64,000 nt of DNA from contig NZ_JAUSUH010000008.1 of assembly GCF_030813595.1 (NCBI RefSeq), forward strand, positions 1-64,000, given 5' to 3'. This document shows positions 36,376-45,425 of this stretch, one piece after another. This stretch comes from Ancylobacter vacuolatus. Lineage in GTDB: Bacteria; Pseudomonadota; Alphaproteobacteria; Rhizobiales; Xanthobacteraceae. Positions within the stretch are counted from its first letter, which is position 1. Each line of letters starts with the position of its first letter. A program made the position numbers and the translations under genes. Under the pieces are notes generated by a model. That model made no database searches. It saw only the letters and a program-made list of their open reading frames with translations, and was not told the DNA's origin.

Positions 36376-38955
36376 ATGTATTCCACCTCACTCTTCCCGT
36401 CTTTCCCGCCCCGCCCCGCCGCGCTGTCCGCCTTCCGGTGGACCGGCCGCCTGCTGGCGGGCGTCGCGCCGGTGCTTTGGGCGGTGCTCATGGCGCTGGC
36501 CCTGCTGCTCAGCGCGGGTGCCGGCTTCGCGCAGATACCGCCGGAACAGCTGCAGGTGCAGCAGAAGCTGGAGGGCCAGCGCGCCATCGTCGACGGCGTC
36601 GAGGCGGCGCTGGGGCGCGACGGGCTTCGCTCGATCGACCTCGACGATCTGCGCAATCGGCTGGACCCGGTGCGGACCGACCTGACCGCCGGCATCGCCC
36701 TGCTGGAGCCGCTGCTGGCGAACTTCAATCACCGGGTGAAGGAAATCGGCCCCAAGCCGGCCGAGGACGCCCCGCCGGAAGACGCCTCCATCACCTCCGA
36801 GCGCGACGCGCTGACCGCCCGCGCCACCGAGCTCGACGCGGTGCTCAAGCAGGCGAAGCTGCTGAAGGTGCGGGCCGACCAGCTTTCCGACCGCATCACC
36901 AGCCGGCGCCGCGCGCTGTTTACCGACACGCTGCTGGCGCGCTCCTACAGCATTTTCGATCCCTCGCTCTGGATGCAGGCCGCCGCCGCCGTGCCGGTGG
37001 AGCTGCGCGGCATCAACTATTTGCTGAGCGACTGGGCGGCCTATGCCAATGCGCGCATGCCGTTTCTCGGGCAGGTGGCGGTGGCCTTCGGCGCGCTGGT
37101 GATCGTCGCGCTGATCTTCCTGGCGCGCAGCATACTCGCCCGGCCGCTGCACCGCGCGGAGCTTGGCGCGGAGGGCGAGCCGCTCTCGCGCCTGCGGGCG
37201 AGCGGGCTTTCGGCGCTGGTGGCCCTGCTGCGCATGGCGGCGGCGCCGGCGGCGGTCACCGCCGTGCTGGCATTGCTGAACAGTTTCGACCTGCTGCCGC
37301 CCCGGGTGAACGAGATCGCGCAGGGCGTTCTGCTCGCCGTCTTCATCGTCGCCGTCGGGCGAGGTCTGCTCGACGGCGCGCTGGCGCCGGGGGAGCCGCA
37401 GCGCCGCGTGGTGCCGCTCTCGGACGACATGGTGCGGCTGATCTACAGCCACGCCTCGGTAGGCCTGTGGATTCTCGGCACCTCGGCGATGCTCGGCGCC
37501 GTGCACCGCGCGCTGGTGGCGCCGGTGCCGCTCTCGGTGGCGACCAGCGCAACGATGGCGCTGTGCCTCGTCCTGGTGGCCTCGCGCAGTATGCGCGCCC
37601 TCAATGCCCTGTCCGGCGACAGCGACGAGGACGAAGGCAAGGCGCCGGACGGCAAGGCTATCGACGGCAAGGCGCCAGATGGCAAGATGTCGGACGGCAA
37701 GGTTTCGGACGGCAAGGCCGAGGATGGCCGTGACGCCCGCTCGCCCACCCTGCTCAACTGGATCAAGTTTCCCTTCTGGGTGCTGAACCTCGCCGTGCTC
37801 GGGGCGCTGATCACCGGCTATGTCAGCATCGCCTCCTTCCTGTCCTCGCGCACGCTGGTCGGCGTGGTGATGGCGGGGGCGCTCTATCTCGTCGTGGCGC
37901 TGATCAATGCGCTGTTCGTCGATTCCCTCACCGCCGGCCCGAAGGCGCGCCACGCGGCGAAGGCGCTCGGCATCCGGCCGGCGAGCCTCGAACTGCTGTC
38001 GGTGCTGATTGCCGGCGTGCTGAAGGCGGTGGCGATCATCGGCATCGTCATTGTCGTGGTCGGCACCTTCGGCACCTCCACCTCGGATTTCGCCGATCTG
38101 GCGAGCCGCGTCACCCTCGGCTTCACCATCGGCAATTCGACGGTCGCTATCGGCGACATATTGAGCGCGCTGCTGTTCCTGGTGATCGGCATCGTCATCG
38201 CCCGCGCGGTGCAGCGCTGGTTCGCGGTGGCGATCCTGCCGAAGACCGCCTTCGACCAGGGCCTGCAGAACTCCATCGCCACGATTATCGGCTATATCGG
38301 CTCGATCACCGTGATCGCGATGGCGATGGGGCAGCTGGGGCTGAACCTCGAAAACATCGCGTTGGTCGCCGGTGCGCTCTCGGTCGGTATCGGCTTCGGC
38401 CTGCAATCTATCGTCTCGAACTTCGTCTCCGGGCTGATCCTGCTGGCCGAGCGGCCGATACGGGTCGGCGACACCATTTCGGTGAAGGGCGAGGAGGGCT
38501 ATGTGCGCCGCATCAGCGTGCGCGCGACCGAGATCGAGACCTTCGACCGCGCGGCGGTGCTGATCCCCAATTCAGATCTCATCACCGGCATGGTGAAGAA
38601 CTTCACCCATGCCAACACCACCGGCCGGGTGATCGTGGCGGTGAACGTCGCCTATGACGCGGATGCCGACGAGGTGCGCGACATCCTGATCGGCTGCGCC
38701 TGCGACCATCCACAGGTGCTGCGCTCGCCGCCGCCGCGGGTGTTCCTGATGGCGTTCGGCGACAGCTACCTGAAGTTCGAGCTGCGCTGCGTGGTGGCGA
38801 ATGTCGACTATGCGCTCACCGTAAAGAGCGACCTGCATTTCGCCGTGCTCGACCGGCTGAAGACCGCGAAGATCGGCATTCCCTACACGCCGTGGAGCAT
38901 CTATCGCGGCGGGCGGATCGGCGAGGAGCCGCCGGCCGGGGATGAGGGCGGCTAG
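36376..38955 (+). CDS. MscS-type mechanosensitive channel with DUF3772-like domain
   Basis: An 859-residue inner-membrane channel. After a signal-like hydrophobic start ending at GAGFA, a periplasmic coiled-coil region (residues about 55-215) of the DUF3772 kind precedes about ten helices. A cytoplasmic loop holds a lysine/aspartate-rich DGKA repeat block (37637-37728). The C-terminal MscS part has NIALVAGALSVGIGFGLQSIVSNFVSGLILLAERPIRVGDTI, then VRRISVRATEIETFD and a beta-barrel end. It releases solutes on membrane stretch. The start is ATG 36376; an in-frame GTG at 36274 has no support. It is monocistronic. Confidence 0.87.
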   Translation: MYSTSLFPSFPPRPAALSAFRWTGRLLAGVAPVLWAVLMALALLLSAGAGFAQIPPEQLQVQQKLEGQRAIVDGVEAALGRDGLRSIDLDDLRNRLDPVRTDLTAGIALLEPLLANFNHRVKEIGPKPAEDAPPEDASITSERDALTARATELDAVLKQAKLLKVRADQLSDRITSRRRALFTDTLLARSYSIFDPSLWMQAAAAVPVELRGINYLLSDWAAYANARMPFLGQVAVAFGALVIVALIFLARSILARPLHRAELGAEGEPLSRLRASGLSALVALLRMAAAPAAVTAVLALLNSFDLLPPRVNEIAQGVLLAVFIVAVGRGLLDGALAPGEPQRRVVPLSDDMVRLIYSHASVGLWILGTSAMLGAVHRALVAPVPLSVATSATMALCLVLVASRSMRALNALSGDSDEDEGKAPDGKAIDGKAPDGKMSDGKVSDGKAEDGRDARSPTLLNWIKFPFWVLNLAVLGALITGYVSIASFLSSRTLVGVVMAGALYLVVALINALFVDSLTAGPKARHAAKALGIRPASLELLSVLIAGVLKAVAIIGIVIVVVGTFGTSTSDFADLASRVTLGFTIGNSTVAIGDILSALLFLVIGIVIARAVQRWFAVAILPKTAFDQGLQNSIATIIGYIGSITVIAMAMGQLGLNLENIALVAGALSVGIGFGLQSIVSNFVSGLILLAERPIRVGDTISVKGEEGYVRRISVRATEIETFDRAAVLIPNSDLITGMVKNFTHANTTGRVIVAVNVAYDADADEVRDILIGCACDHPQVLRSPPPRVFLMAFGDSYLKFELRCVVANVDYALTVKSDLHFAVLDRLKTAKIGIPYTPWSIYRGGRIGEEPPAGDEGG
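37637..37728 (+). repeat. DGK-rich degenerate repeat inside the MscS gene
   Basis: Roughly six copies of an 18-24 base unit encoding (A/S)-P/S-DGK, for example APDGKA, IDGKA, APDGKM, SDGKV, SDGKA. They fall in a cytoplasmic loop between two transmembrane segments, are in frame, and are not typical of the family. Copy number may vary between strains. Confidence 0.75.
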
Positions 38956-39070
38956 GCATTTTCACTGAACTCGGCGTCATCGGACCCGCGCGTTAGAGAT
39001 TGGTTTACCGATCCGGGCGGATTCAATCGTTCCCGGACCTTCCCGTCTCCGCGCCCCTTGAGAGTGTCGC

Positions 39071-39700
39071 ATGTCCACCTTCCTGCTGAAGCGCCTTGCC
39101 GGTCTGCTGCTGGTGCCCCTGATGCTCGCGGCCTGCGCCGCCGGGCCGACCACGGCGCCGGTGGACGAGACCTTCTATGCCAACATCGCCAAGGGCGGCG
39201 CGCTCGACCCGCAGGCGGCGGCCGCGCTGATCAGCGACTACCGGCGCGGGCGCGGCCTGCCGGCCGTCACCATCGACCCGGTGCTGATGAATGTCGCCGA
39301 GCGTCAGGCCAAGTCCATGGCGGCGGCGGACCAGCTCTCGCACAATATTGGCGGACGCGGGCTGACCACGCGGCTGAAGGCGGCCGGGTTCAGCGGGCTG
39401 AAGGCGGCGGAGAATGTCGGCGCCGGCTATCACACGCTGGCCGAGGCGTTCTCCGGCTGGCGGGATTCGCCCTCGCACAACAAGAACATGCTGCTGCCGG
39501 GCGCCACCCGCCTCGGCATCGCCGCCGTGCGCTCCCCGCGCAGCAAGTACAGCGTCTACTGGGCGATGGTGATCGCGGTGCCGGACCCGAAGGCCGAGGC
39601 GGCCGAGGCGGCGGCGAACCCGGCCGGCGCAACCGCCGGCGCCCCGGCGGCGGGCGGCACGCAGGTGCTGCTCAACGGCGCGCCGCTGCCGTCTCAATAG
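39071..39700 (+). CDS. CAP-domain lipoprotein
   Basis: A 209-residue exported protein with a lipobox LMLAACAAG (cysteine at residue 22), so it is a lipoprotein. Its CAP/SCP-like domain has ISDYRRGRGLPAVTIDP, ADQLSHNIGGRGLTTRL, AENVGAGYHTLAEAFSGWRDSP and SHNKNMLLPGATRLGIAAV, the usual family order including the cavity histidines. The C-terminus is Ala/Gly rich. Bacterial CAP lipoproteins are secreted envelope proteins of uncertain activity. It is convergent with the CobW gene, separated by a 20-base palindrome. Confidence 0.85.
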   Translation: MSTFLLKRLAGLLLVPLMLAACAAGPTTAPVDETFYANIAKGGALDPQAAAALISDYRRGRGLPAVTIDPVLMNVAERQAKSMAAADQLSHNIGGRGLTTRLKAAGFSGLKAAENVGAGYHTLAEAFSGWRDSPSHNKNMLLPGATRLGIAAVRSPRSKYSVYWAMVIAVPDPKAEAAEAAANPAGATAGAPAAGGTQVLLNGAPLPSQ

Positions 39701-39718
39701 GCCGCCAAGGCGCGGTGC

Positions 39719-39738
39719 GCCCCGCGCCGGCGCGGGGC
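39719..39738. terminator. Perfect 20-base palindrome between convergent genes
   Basis: GCCCCGCGCC followed directly by GGCGCGGGGC, in the 51-base gap between the CAP lipoprotein gene and the CobW gene. It may act as a bidirectional terminator, but there is no loop or U-tract, so the call rests on position and symmetry. Confidence 0.45.
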
Positions 39739-39751
39739 CGGCGCTCGCGGC

Positions 39752-40879
39752 TCAGCGCCGCAGCGTATGCGGCGCGAGCGGATTGTCGGTCATAGCGACG
39801 CGGTCGGGCTGGCCGATGGCGGGCAGGCCCATGAAGGCGTCGAACAGCCGGCGAATCACCGCTGGCTCGACATCGCGCACAATCATCACCAGGCGGGTGC
39901 GCCGGTCGTCATCCGGCCAGGCGGCAAGCTGGCTCGGCGGGTGCAGCACATGCTGGACGCCGTGCAGCACCAGCGGGTGCTCGGGGTCCTCGGCCAGCTT
40001 CACAATGCCCTTGAGCCGCAAGAGCTTGGGCCCATGCGTGCCGCGCACCAGCTCCAGGAACATGTCGATGGCGGCGGCGGAGACCGGCGCCTCGGTGGCC
40101 ACGGTGAAGGCGCGGATGCGCTCGTCATGGCGGTTCTCGTCATGGACGTGGGCGCGCCCGGCTTCCTCCGCCGCGCTCACCGCCTCGTCGGCCAGCCAGC
40201 GTGACACGTCGGGAATCTTGGTGGCGGGATCATAGAGCCCGGCGCCGAGCAGCGCGGACGGTGTCGCCTCGCCCTTGGCGGCATCGAGCACTGGCGCGCC
40301 GGGCGCGAGCCGGGCGAGGCGCTGGCGCAGCGCGGCGAGGTTGGCGCTCCGCTCGGGCGTATCGACCAGATCGGTCTTGGTGAGCACGATGCGATCGGAA
40401 ATCGCCGCCTGCCGCACCGATTCCGGGTGCGCGTCGAGCGTGCCGAGGCCGTTCACCGCGTCGACCACGGTGACGACACCATCGAGCCGGAAGCGCATCA
40501 GCAGATAGGGATGCATCATCAAGACGTGCAGGATCGGCGCCGGATCGGCGAGGCCGGTGGTCTCGATCACCACCCGGCGGAAAGGCGGGATGACGCCATT
40601 GTCCATGCGCCGCAGCAACTGCTCCAGGCCCTCGGACAGGTCGCCGCGAATGGTGCAGCACAGGCAGCCGGAGGCGAGCAGCACGGTGGCGTCGTCGAAA
40701 TGCTGGACCAGGAGATGGTCGAGCCCGATCTCGCCGAACTCGTTGATCAACACGGCGGTGTCGGCCATGTCCGGCTGCTGCAGCAGCGTGTTGAGCAGCG
40801 TCGTCTTGCCGGCGCCGAGAAAGCCGGTGAGCAGCGTGACCGGAAGCGGTTCCGGGGGGAGGCGGGTCGCCTCGCTCAT
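39752..40879 (-). CDS. CobW/COG0523 family GTPase metallochaperone
   Basis: A 375-residue P-loop GTPase. LLTGFLGAGKTTLLNTLL is Walker A, INEFGEIGLDHLL the switch I region, LLASGCLCCTIRGDLSEGL the CXCC metal site, ETTGLADPAPIL Walker B, and LTKTDLVD the guanine-specificity motif. The C-terminal CobW domain has RGTHGPKLLRLKGIVKL and LHGVQHVLHP. A histidine/charged stretch (HVHDENRHDERIR) lies in the linker and probably binds metal. Family members deliver Zn or Co. No zinc-regulator site or cobalamin gene is nearby, so the metal is not resolved. The start is ATG 40879. Confidence 0.88.
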   Translation of the reverse strand: MSEATRLPPEPLPVTLLTGFLGAGKTTLLNTLLQQPDMADTAVLINEFGEIGLDHLLVQHFDDATVLLASGCLCCTIRGDLSEGLEQLLRRMDNGVIPPFRRVVIETTGLADPAPILHVLMMHPYLLMRFRLDGVVTVVDAVNGLGTLDAHPESVRQAAISDRIVLTKTDLVDTPERSANLAALRQRLARLAPGAPVLDAAKGEATPSALLGAGLYDPATKIPDVSRWLADEAVSAAEEAGRAHVHDENRHDERIRAFTVATEAPVSAAAIDMFLELVRGTHGPKLLRLKGIVKLAEDPEHPLVLHGVQHVLHPPSQLAAWPDDDRRTRLVMIVRDVEPAVIRRLFDAFMGLPAIGQPDRVAMTDNPLAPHTLRR

Positions 40880-40943
40880 GAGCGAAATCCTGTTCGGCGC
40901 GGCACGCGGCGCCGCGCTCGCGCGAGGCTGCGGCGCCCGCAGG

Positions 40944-42353
40944 CTATTGCGGTGGCGGAGGAACGGCGAGATTGGCCGGCGCGGCACCCGGCCCGGGGGC
41001 GGGCTTTGCCGCCGGCTTGGCGGCGGGTTTGGTGGCCGGCTTGGCGCCCGGCTGGGCCTGCGCGGTCGCGGGCTTCGGCTTGGGCTTGGGCTTGGGCTTC
41101 GGCGCCGCCTCTGGCGCGACGGCCTGAGGAGCACCTCCGGCCGCCTCGGTCGTGGGCGCCGCGTCGGGATTGCCGGTGTCGATGACCGCCGTGGTAGGCC
41201 CCTTCTTGCCCGCGGGCTTCTTGGCGACGGGCTTCTTCGGTGCCGGCGGCGGCGGATAGGCGGCGGCGAGCGCCTCGGCGCTGGGGAACGGCCCGACGAA
41301 CACCTCGACCGGCGGCATGGAGGGCGGCAGCTTCTGCAGCAGGCTGGCACCGGTCACGGTGCCGTCGAGCCGGGCCATGCCGGCGGCGACATAGCCGGTG
41401 GGCGCCGGGCCGCTGTCGTCATCGGCTTCGGAGGCGGTGTTCTTGCGCTTGCCGCCGCACACCTGCTCCCGCATGTCGGTTGGCGGGCCGCTCTCGTTGC
41501 GCAGCGAGTCGACCGAGGGGGCGAGCGAGCCGAACACGTTGCCGGACTGCTGGAAACCGCGCTCCAGCAGCAGGGCGGCCTGCTCGGTGCGGGCCTTGCC
41601 GGATTCGGTGCCGAGCACGACGACGAGAAGATGCCGGTTGCCGCGGGTGGCGCTGGCCACCAGGTTGAAGCCGGAGGCGCAGATGAAGCCGGTCTTCATG
41701 CCGTCGGCGCCGGGATAGCGGTCGATCAGCTTGTTGTAGCTGCGGATCACCGCCGGGCCGATCTTGATCGCCGGAATGCGGAACAGGTCGGCCTGTTCGG
41801 GGAAATTGAGGAAAATCGCGCGGGAGAGAATGGCGAGGTCGCGCGCGGTCGACACCTGTGCCGGGTCGGGCAGGCCGTTCGGGTTGGCGTAATGGGTGCC
41901 GGTCATGCCGAGTTCGGCGGCGGTGGCGTTCATCTCGTCGATGAAGGCCGGCAGGTTGCCGCTGACGCCTTCGGCCAGCACCACGGCGATGTCATTGGCC
42001 GACTTCACCAGCATCATCTTCAGCGCATTGTCGACCGTCACCTGCGTGCCGGCCTTGAAGCCCATCTTGGAGGGCTTCTGCGTCGTCGCGAAGTCGGAAA
42101 CGGTGATCAGCGTCTCCGGTGTCAGCCGGCCGGCGCGGATGGCCTTGAAGGTGACATAGGCGGTCATCAGCTTGGTGACGGAGGCGGGATACCAGGGCTT
42201 GGTGGCGTCTTCCGCCAGCAGCACCTTGCCGCTGTCGACCTCGATGACCAGCGCCGGGGTGGCGCGCGCCGCCAGCGGGGCGAGCAGCGCGGCACTGACA
42301 AGCCCGGCCACGAGCCAGGCGCGGCGGGGGCGGAACAGGGAAAGGTTCAGCAC
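40944..42353 (-). CDS. dacA: D-alanyl-D-alanine carboxypeptidase (PBP5 type)
   Basis: A 469-residue penicillin-binding carboxypeptidase that trims pentapeptides in peptidoglycan. The signal segment is WLVAGLVSAALLAPLAARAT. Active-site motifs are SVTKLM (SxxK), SAND (SxN) and DGMKTGFICASG (KTG). After the catalytic domain (about residue 250) the chain is long, Pro/Lys/Ala rich, with four PK repeats (PKPKPKPKPKP), followed by an Ala-rich end. Such tails are family-typical in alphaproteobacteria, though length varies. The start is GTG 42353 since upstream frames lack ATG. The C-terminal SPOR-like PVEVFVGPFPSAEALAAAY precedes the PK tail. Confidence 0.82.
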   Translation of the reverse strand: MLNLSLFRPRRAWLVAGLVSAALLAPLAARATPALVIEVDSGKVLLAEDATKPWYPASVTKLMTAYVTFKAIRAGRLTPETLITVSDFATTQKPSKMGFKAGTQVTVDNALKMMLVKSANDIAVVLAEGVSGNLPAFIDEMNATAAELGMTGTHYANPNGLPDPAQVSTARDLAILSRAIFLNFPEQADLFRIPAIKIGPAVIRSYNKLIDRYPGADGMKTGFICASGFNLVASATRGNRHLLVVVLGTESGKARTEQAALLLERGFQQSGNVFGSLAPSVDSLRNESGPPTDMREQVCGGKRKNTASEADDDSGPAPTGYVAAGMARLDGTVTGASLLQKLPPSMPPVEVFVGPFPSAEALAAAYPPPPAPKKPVAKKPAGKKGPTTAVIDTGNPDAAPTTEAAGGAPQAVAPEAAPKPKPKPKPKPATAQAQPGAKPATKPAAKPAAKPAPGPGAAPANLAVPPPPQ

Positions 42354-42534
42354 GCTTCCAATATCCGTTTCTGACCGGGGCGGCGGGCCGGCCCGGCCCG
42401 ATGGGGCATTTCGCCCCTTGCATAACCCGAACCCTGCGGCGGCGCAAAAATAAACCCCGGCCACCGGATCACACCGGCGCCATCCGATCGGCGATCCGCC
42501 GCACAGGGTTCATGTAAATGGCTCTAGAATCCAC

Positions 42535-42562
42535 GCATGAGTGATTCGGCATGAGTGATTCG
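42535..42562 (+). repeat. 14-base tandem duplication over the HisE-like start codon
   Basis: The sequence GCATGAGTGATTCG occurs twice in a row (42535-42548 and 42549-42562). Each copy contains ATG AGT GAT TCG. Reading the first ATG (42537) gives five codons and a TGA overlapping the second ATG (42551), so the first copy now makes a tiny upstream frame. Confidence 0.85.
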
Positions 42563-42988
42563 ATCCGCCGCCTGCACGCCGCCGTGACCGCGACCCAGAA
42601 GGGCGCCAACCCTTCGGCGCGGACCCAGAAGCTGTTCCGCAAGGGCCGGGCGGCGATGGCGAAGAAGGTGGCCGAGGAGGCGGTGGAGGTAGCGCTCGAC
42701 GCCGTGGTCGGCGACCGCGCCGCCACCGTGCGCGAGAGCGCCGATCTTCTCTACAATCTGGTCGTGCTGTGGGTGGAACTCGGCATTGAGCCCGACGATG
42801 TGTGGGCGGAGATGCGCCGGCGCGAGAAACTGCTCGGCATGGCCGAGAAGATGCCCAAGCGCCGGGGCAGGGCCGGCAAGGAAGCGCCGCTCTTCGAGGC
42901 AGGGGTGGCCGCCCGACCGCTTTTGTGGGACATCGCCGAAGGTGCCGGCGTCGCTCCTCTTCCCGACCTGCCGCGCCGGCGCCCCTAG
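42551..42988 (+). CDS. Phosphoribosyl-ATP diphosphatase-like protein (HisE/MazG fold)
   Basis: A 145-residue protein of the HisE/PRA-PH family. The family core is AKKVAEEAVEVALDAV, with acidic Mg-binding residues, and RESADLLYNLVVLWVELGI. The C-terminal 45 residues (KMPKRRGRAGKEAPLFEAG through LPDLPRRRP) are an extension. HisE normally converts phosphoribosyl-ATP to -AMP in histidine synthesis and lies near hisF; no histidine gene is nearby here. It may be a second, specialised copy or a nucleotide-cleaning MazG relative. The start is the second of two repeated ATGs; no Shine-Dalgarno is seen, and translation may be coupled to the five-codon frame. Confidence 0.68.
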   Translation: MSDSIRRLHAAVTATQKGANPSARTQKLFRKGRAAMAKKVAEEAVEVALDAVVGDRAATVRESADLLYNLVVLWVELGIEPDDVWAEMRRREKLLGMAEKMPKRRGRAGKEAPLFEAGVAARPLLWDIAEGAGVAPLPDLPRRRP

Positions 42989-43045
42989 AGCACGTCCGGT
43001 GAAAGCCGGTTCACCGGAATCCACTTCGCTCCGTCAGGTCCTTGC

Positions 43046-43627
43046 ATGCTGCGCCGCCTCTACCAATGGGTGATCGACCTCGCGGAGCGGCGTTCCGCGC
43101 CCTGGGCGCTGGCCGCCGTGTCTTTTGCCGAAAGCTCGTTCTTCCCGGTGCCGCCGGATGTGATGCTGGTGCCGATGTGCCTCGCGCGCCCGGCTCGCGC
43201 CTGGTGGTACGCGACCATCTGCACGCTCGCCTCGGTGGTCGGCGGGCTAGCCGGCTACGCCATCGGCGCGCTGCTCTATGAGTCGCTCGGCCTGTTCCTG
43301 ATCCAGCTCTATGGCTACGGCGCCCGGGTGGATGCCTTCACCGAGGCTTATCAGCGCTATGGCCACTGGATCATTCTCATCAAGGGACTGACCCCGATCC
43401 CCTACAAGGTGGTGACGATCACCTCGGGCTTCGCCCATTACAGCCTGTTCTGGTTCGTCGTGCTCTCGGTCATCACCCGGGGGCTGCGCTTCTTCATGGT
43501 GGCGGGGCTGCTGTATTGGATCGGCCCCTCGGCGCGCACCTTCATCGAGGAACGGCTCGGCCTGGTGACGGCGGCGTTCGCCGTGCTGGTGGTCGGCGGG
43601 GTTCTGGCGGCGGTGTACCTATTCTGA
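43046..43627 (+). CDS. YqaA family (DedA/SNARE-associated) membrane protein
   Basis: A 193-residue membrane protein of the YqaA branch of the DedA superfamily. It has about five hydrophobic segments and the family landmarks FAESSFFPVPPDVMLVPMCL near the start, GGLAGYAIGALLYESLG, IILIKGLTPIPYKVVTITSGF and VITRGLRFFMVAGLLYW. The FxGxxPxP-like and R-containing motifs are those of putative lipid-flipping DedA proteins. Function in this branch is not established. The gene is convergent with cysW with only three bases between their stops. Confidence 0.85.
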   Translation: MLRRLYQWVIDLAERRSAPWALAAVSFAESSFFPVPPDVMLVPMCLARPARAWWYATICTLASVVGGLAGYAIGALLYESLGLFLIQLYGYGARVDAFTEAYQRYGHWIILIKGLTPIPYKVVTITSGFAHYSLFWFVVLSVITRGLRFFMVAGLLYWIGPSARTFIEERLGLVTAAFAVLVVGGVLAAVYLF

Positions 43628-43630
43628 GCG

Positions 43631-44467
43631 TCAGTGCCGCCCGCCGCTGCGGCCGAGGCGCGCTTCCAGCAGCGTCTTCGCCAGCAGGGTGACGATGGCG
43701 AGCAGGGCCAGCAGCGAGGCCACCGCGAAGGACGCCTGGAACTGGTACTCGTTGTAGAGAATCTCGACCTGCAGCGGGATGGTGTTGGTCTCGCCGCGCA
43801 CATGGCCCGAGACCACCGAGACGGCGCCGAACTCGCCCATGGCGCGGGCATTGCACAGCAGCACGCCATAGAGCAGCGCCCATTTGATGTTGGGCAGGGT
43901 GACGCGCGAGAACACCCGCCAGCCGCCGGCGCCGAGCGTGACCGCCGCCTCCTCCTCTGTCGTGCCCTGTTCCTGCATCAGCGGAATGAGTTCGCGCGCC
44001 ACGAAGGGGAAGGTGACGAAGATCGTCGCCAGCGTGATGCCGGGCCAGGAGAAGATGATCTTCCAGCCATTGTCGATCAGCCAGGGGCCGAAATAGCCCT
44101 GGGCGCCGAACAGCAGCACGAAGACGAGGCCGGCGACGACCGGGGACACCGAGAAGGGCAGGTCGATCAGGGTGATGAGGAAGCTCTTGCCTGGGAATTC
44201 GAACTTGGTGATGGCCCAGGCCATGACGAGGCCCATGACGGTGTTGGCGGTGAGCGACAGCGCCGTGACCAGAAGAGTGAGGCGCACCGCCGCCAGCGCG
44301 TCGGGCTCGACCAGGGCGTCGAGATAGGCGTGCCAGCCCTTGGAAAAGGCTTGGGCGAAGACATTGACCAGTGGCAGCAGGATGAACAGGCCGATGATGA
44401 GGACCGCGAGGCCGATGAGGATGCCGCGCACCAGCGCGGGCTCGTCGCGGATGGGTGCGGCGCTCAT
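43631..44467 (-). CDS. cysW: Sulfate ABC transporter permease CysW
   Basis: A 278-residue inner-membrane permease of the sulfate/thiosulfate importer, with about six helices. ITKFEFPGKSFLITLIDLPFSVSPVVAGLVF and VTFPFVARELIPLMQEQGTTEEEAAVTLGAGGWRVFSRVTLPNIKWALLYG contain the EAA loop that contacts the ATPase. RAMGEFGAVSVVSGHVRGETNTIPL is the CysW signature. It overlaps cysT by four bases (ATGA), showing translational coupling. The expected next gene, cysA for the ATPase, is missing; a convergent gene follows instead. Confidence 0.92.
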   Translation of the reverse strand: MSAAPIRDEPALVRGILIGLAVLIIGLFILLPLVNVFAQAFSKGWHAYLDALVEPDALAAVRLTLLVTALSLTANTVMGLVMAWAITKFEFPGKSFLITLIDLPFSVSPVVAGLVFVLLFGAQGYFGPWLIDNGWKIIFSWPGITLATIFVTFPFVARELIPLMQEQGTTEEEAAVTLGAGGWRVFSRVTLPNIKWALLYGVLLCNARAMGEFGAVSVVSGHVRGETNTIPLQVEILYNEYQFQASFAVASLLALLAIVTLLAKTLLEARLGRSGGRH

Positions 44468-45351
44468 GCCAGCCTCCCGGTGCGGCTCTGCGACCAGCGC
44501 TGCAGGCCGTTGACGACAAAGAGCAGCAGGAAGGACGCCACCAGCATCGTCGCCGCAATCGCGGTGGCGTCGGCGTAGCGGAACTCTTCCAGCCGGATGA
44601 CGATGAGCAGCGGCGCGATCTCCGACACGTTCGGCAGGTTGCCGGCGATGAAGATCACCGAGCCATATTCGCCGACCGCCCGGGCGAAGGCGAGGGCGAA
44701 GCCGGTGAGGAAGGCCGGCAGCACCGCCGGGGCGATGACCCGGCGCACCGTGGTCCAGCGCCCGGCGCCGAGCGTGGCGGCGGCTTCCTCCAGATCGTGG
44801 TCGAGGTCCTCCAGCACCGGCTGGACGGTGCGGACGACGAAGGGCAAGCCTATGAAAATCAACGCGATCAGGATGCCGAGCGGGGTGAAGGCGACCTTGA
44901 TGCCGAGCGGGGCGAGCAGGCCGCCGATCCAGCCATTCTCGGCATAAAGCGTGGTGAGCGCGATGCCGGCCACCGCGGTGGGCAGGGCGAAGGGAATGTC
45001 GATCAGCGCGTCGAGCACCCGTCGGCCGGGGAAATCATAGCGCACCAGCACCCAGACGATGATGCCGCCCAGCACGAGGTTGATGCTCGCGGCGGCGAGC
45101 GACAGGCCGAAGGAAATCTTCAGCGCGTTCAACGTTCTAGGCGCGGTGAGAATGGCGAGGATCCGGTCCGGCGACAGTTCCGCCGTCTTCAGGAACAGTG
45201 CCGCCAGCGGGATGAGTACCACCAGCGACAGCCACAGCAGGGTCAGCCCGAGGGTGAGGCCGAAGCCGGGGATGACGCCCTGCACCCGCCCGGCGAGGGG
45301 CGGGGGCAGGCTGCCGACAAGGGTGGTCCTATCCAGCGTCGTCTCGCTCAA
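44464..45351 (-). CDS. cysT: Sulfate ABC transporter permease CysT
   Basis: A 295-residue permease pairing with CysW. It has GFGLTLGLTLLWLSLVVLIPLAALFLKTAEL, VRYDFPGRRVLDALIDIPFALPTAVAGIALT, PFVVRTVQPVLEDLDHDLEEAAATLGAGRWTTVRRVIAPAVLPAFLTG (EAA loop), and AVGEYGSVIFIAGNLP, the CysT signature. The start is TTG 45351, with GGAG seven bases before it; no ATG is close. The 152 bases to the sbp stop hold a degenerate GCCGATGAG minisatellite (45426-45491). Confidence 0.92.
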   Translation of the reverse strand: MSETTLDRTTLVGSLPPPLAGRVQGVIPGFGLTLGLTLLWLSLVVLIPLAALFLKTAELSPDRILAILTAPRTLNALKISFGLSLAAASINLVLGGIIVWVLVRYDFPGRRVLDALIDIPFALPTAVAGIALTTLYAENGWIGGLLAPLGIKVAFTPLGILIALIFIGLPFVVRTVQPVLEDLDHDLEEAAATLGAGRWTTVRRVIAPAVLPAFLTGFALAFARAVGEYGSVIFIAGNLPNVSEIAPLLIVIRLEEFRYADATAIAATMLVASFLLLFVVNGLQRWSQSRTGRLA

Positions 45352-45425
45352 GGCTTCGCTCCGGGAGGGGTGGTCACGGCGAAGGCCGTGCCTTGCGGCA
45401 CGGCCCGGGGAGGGTCAAAAGCAGT

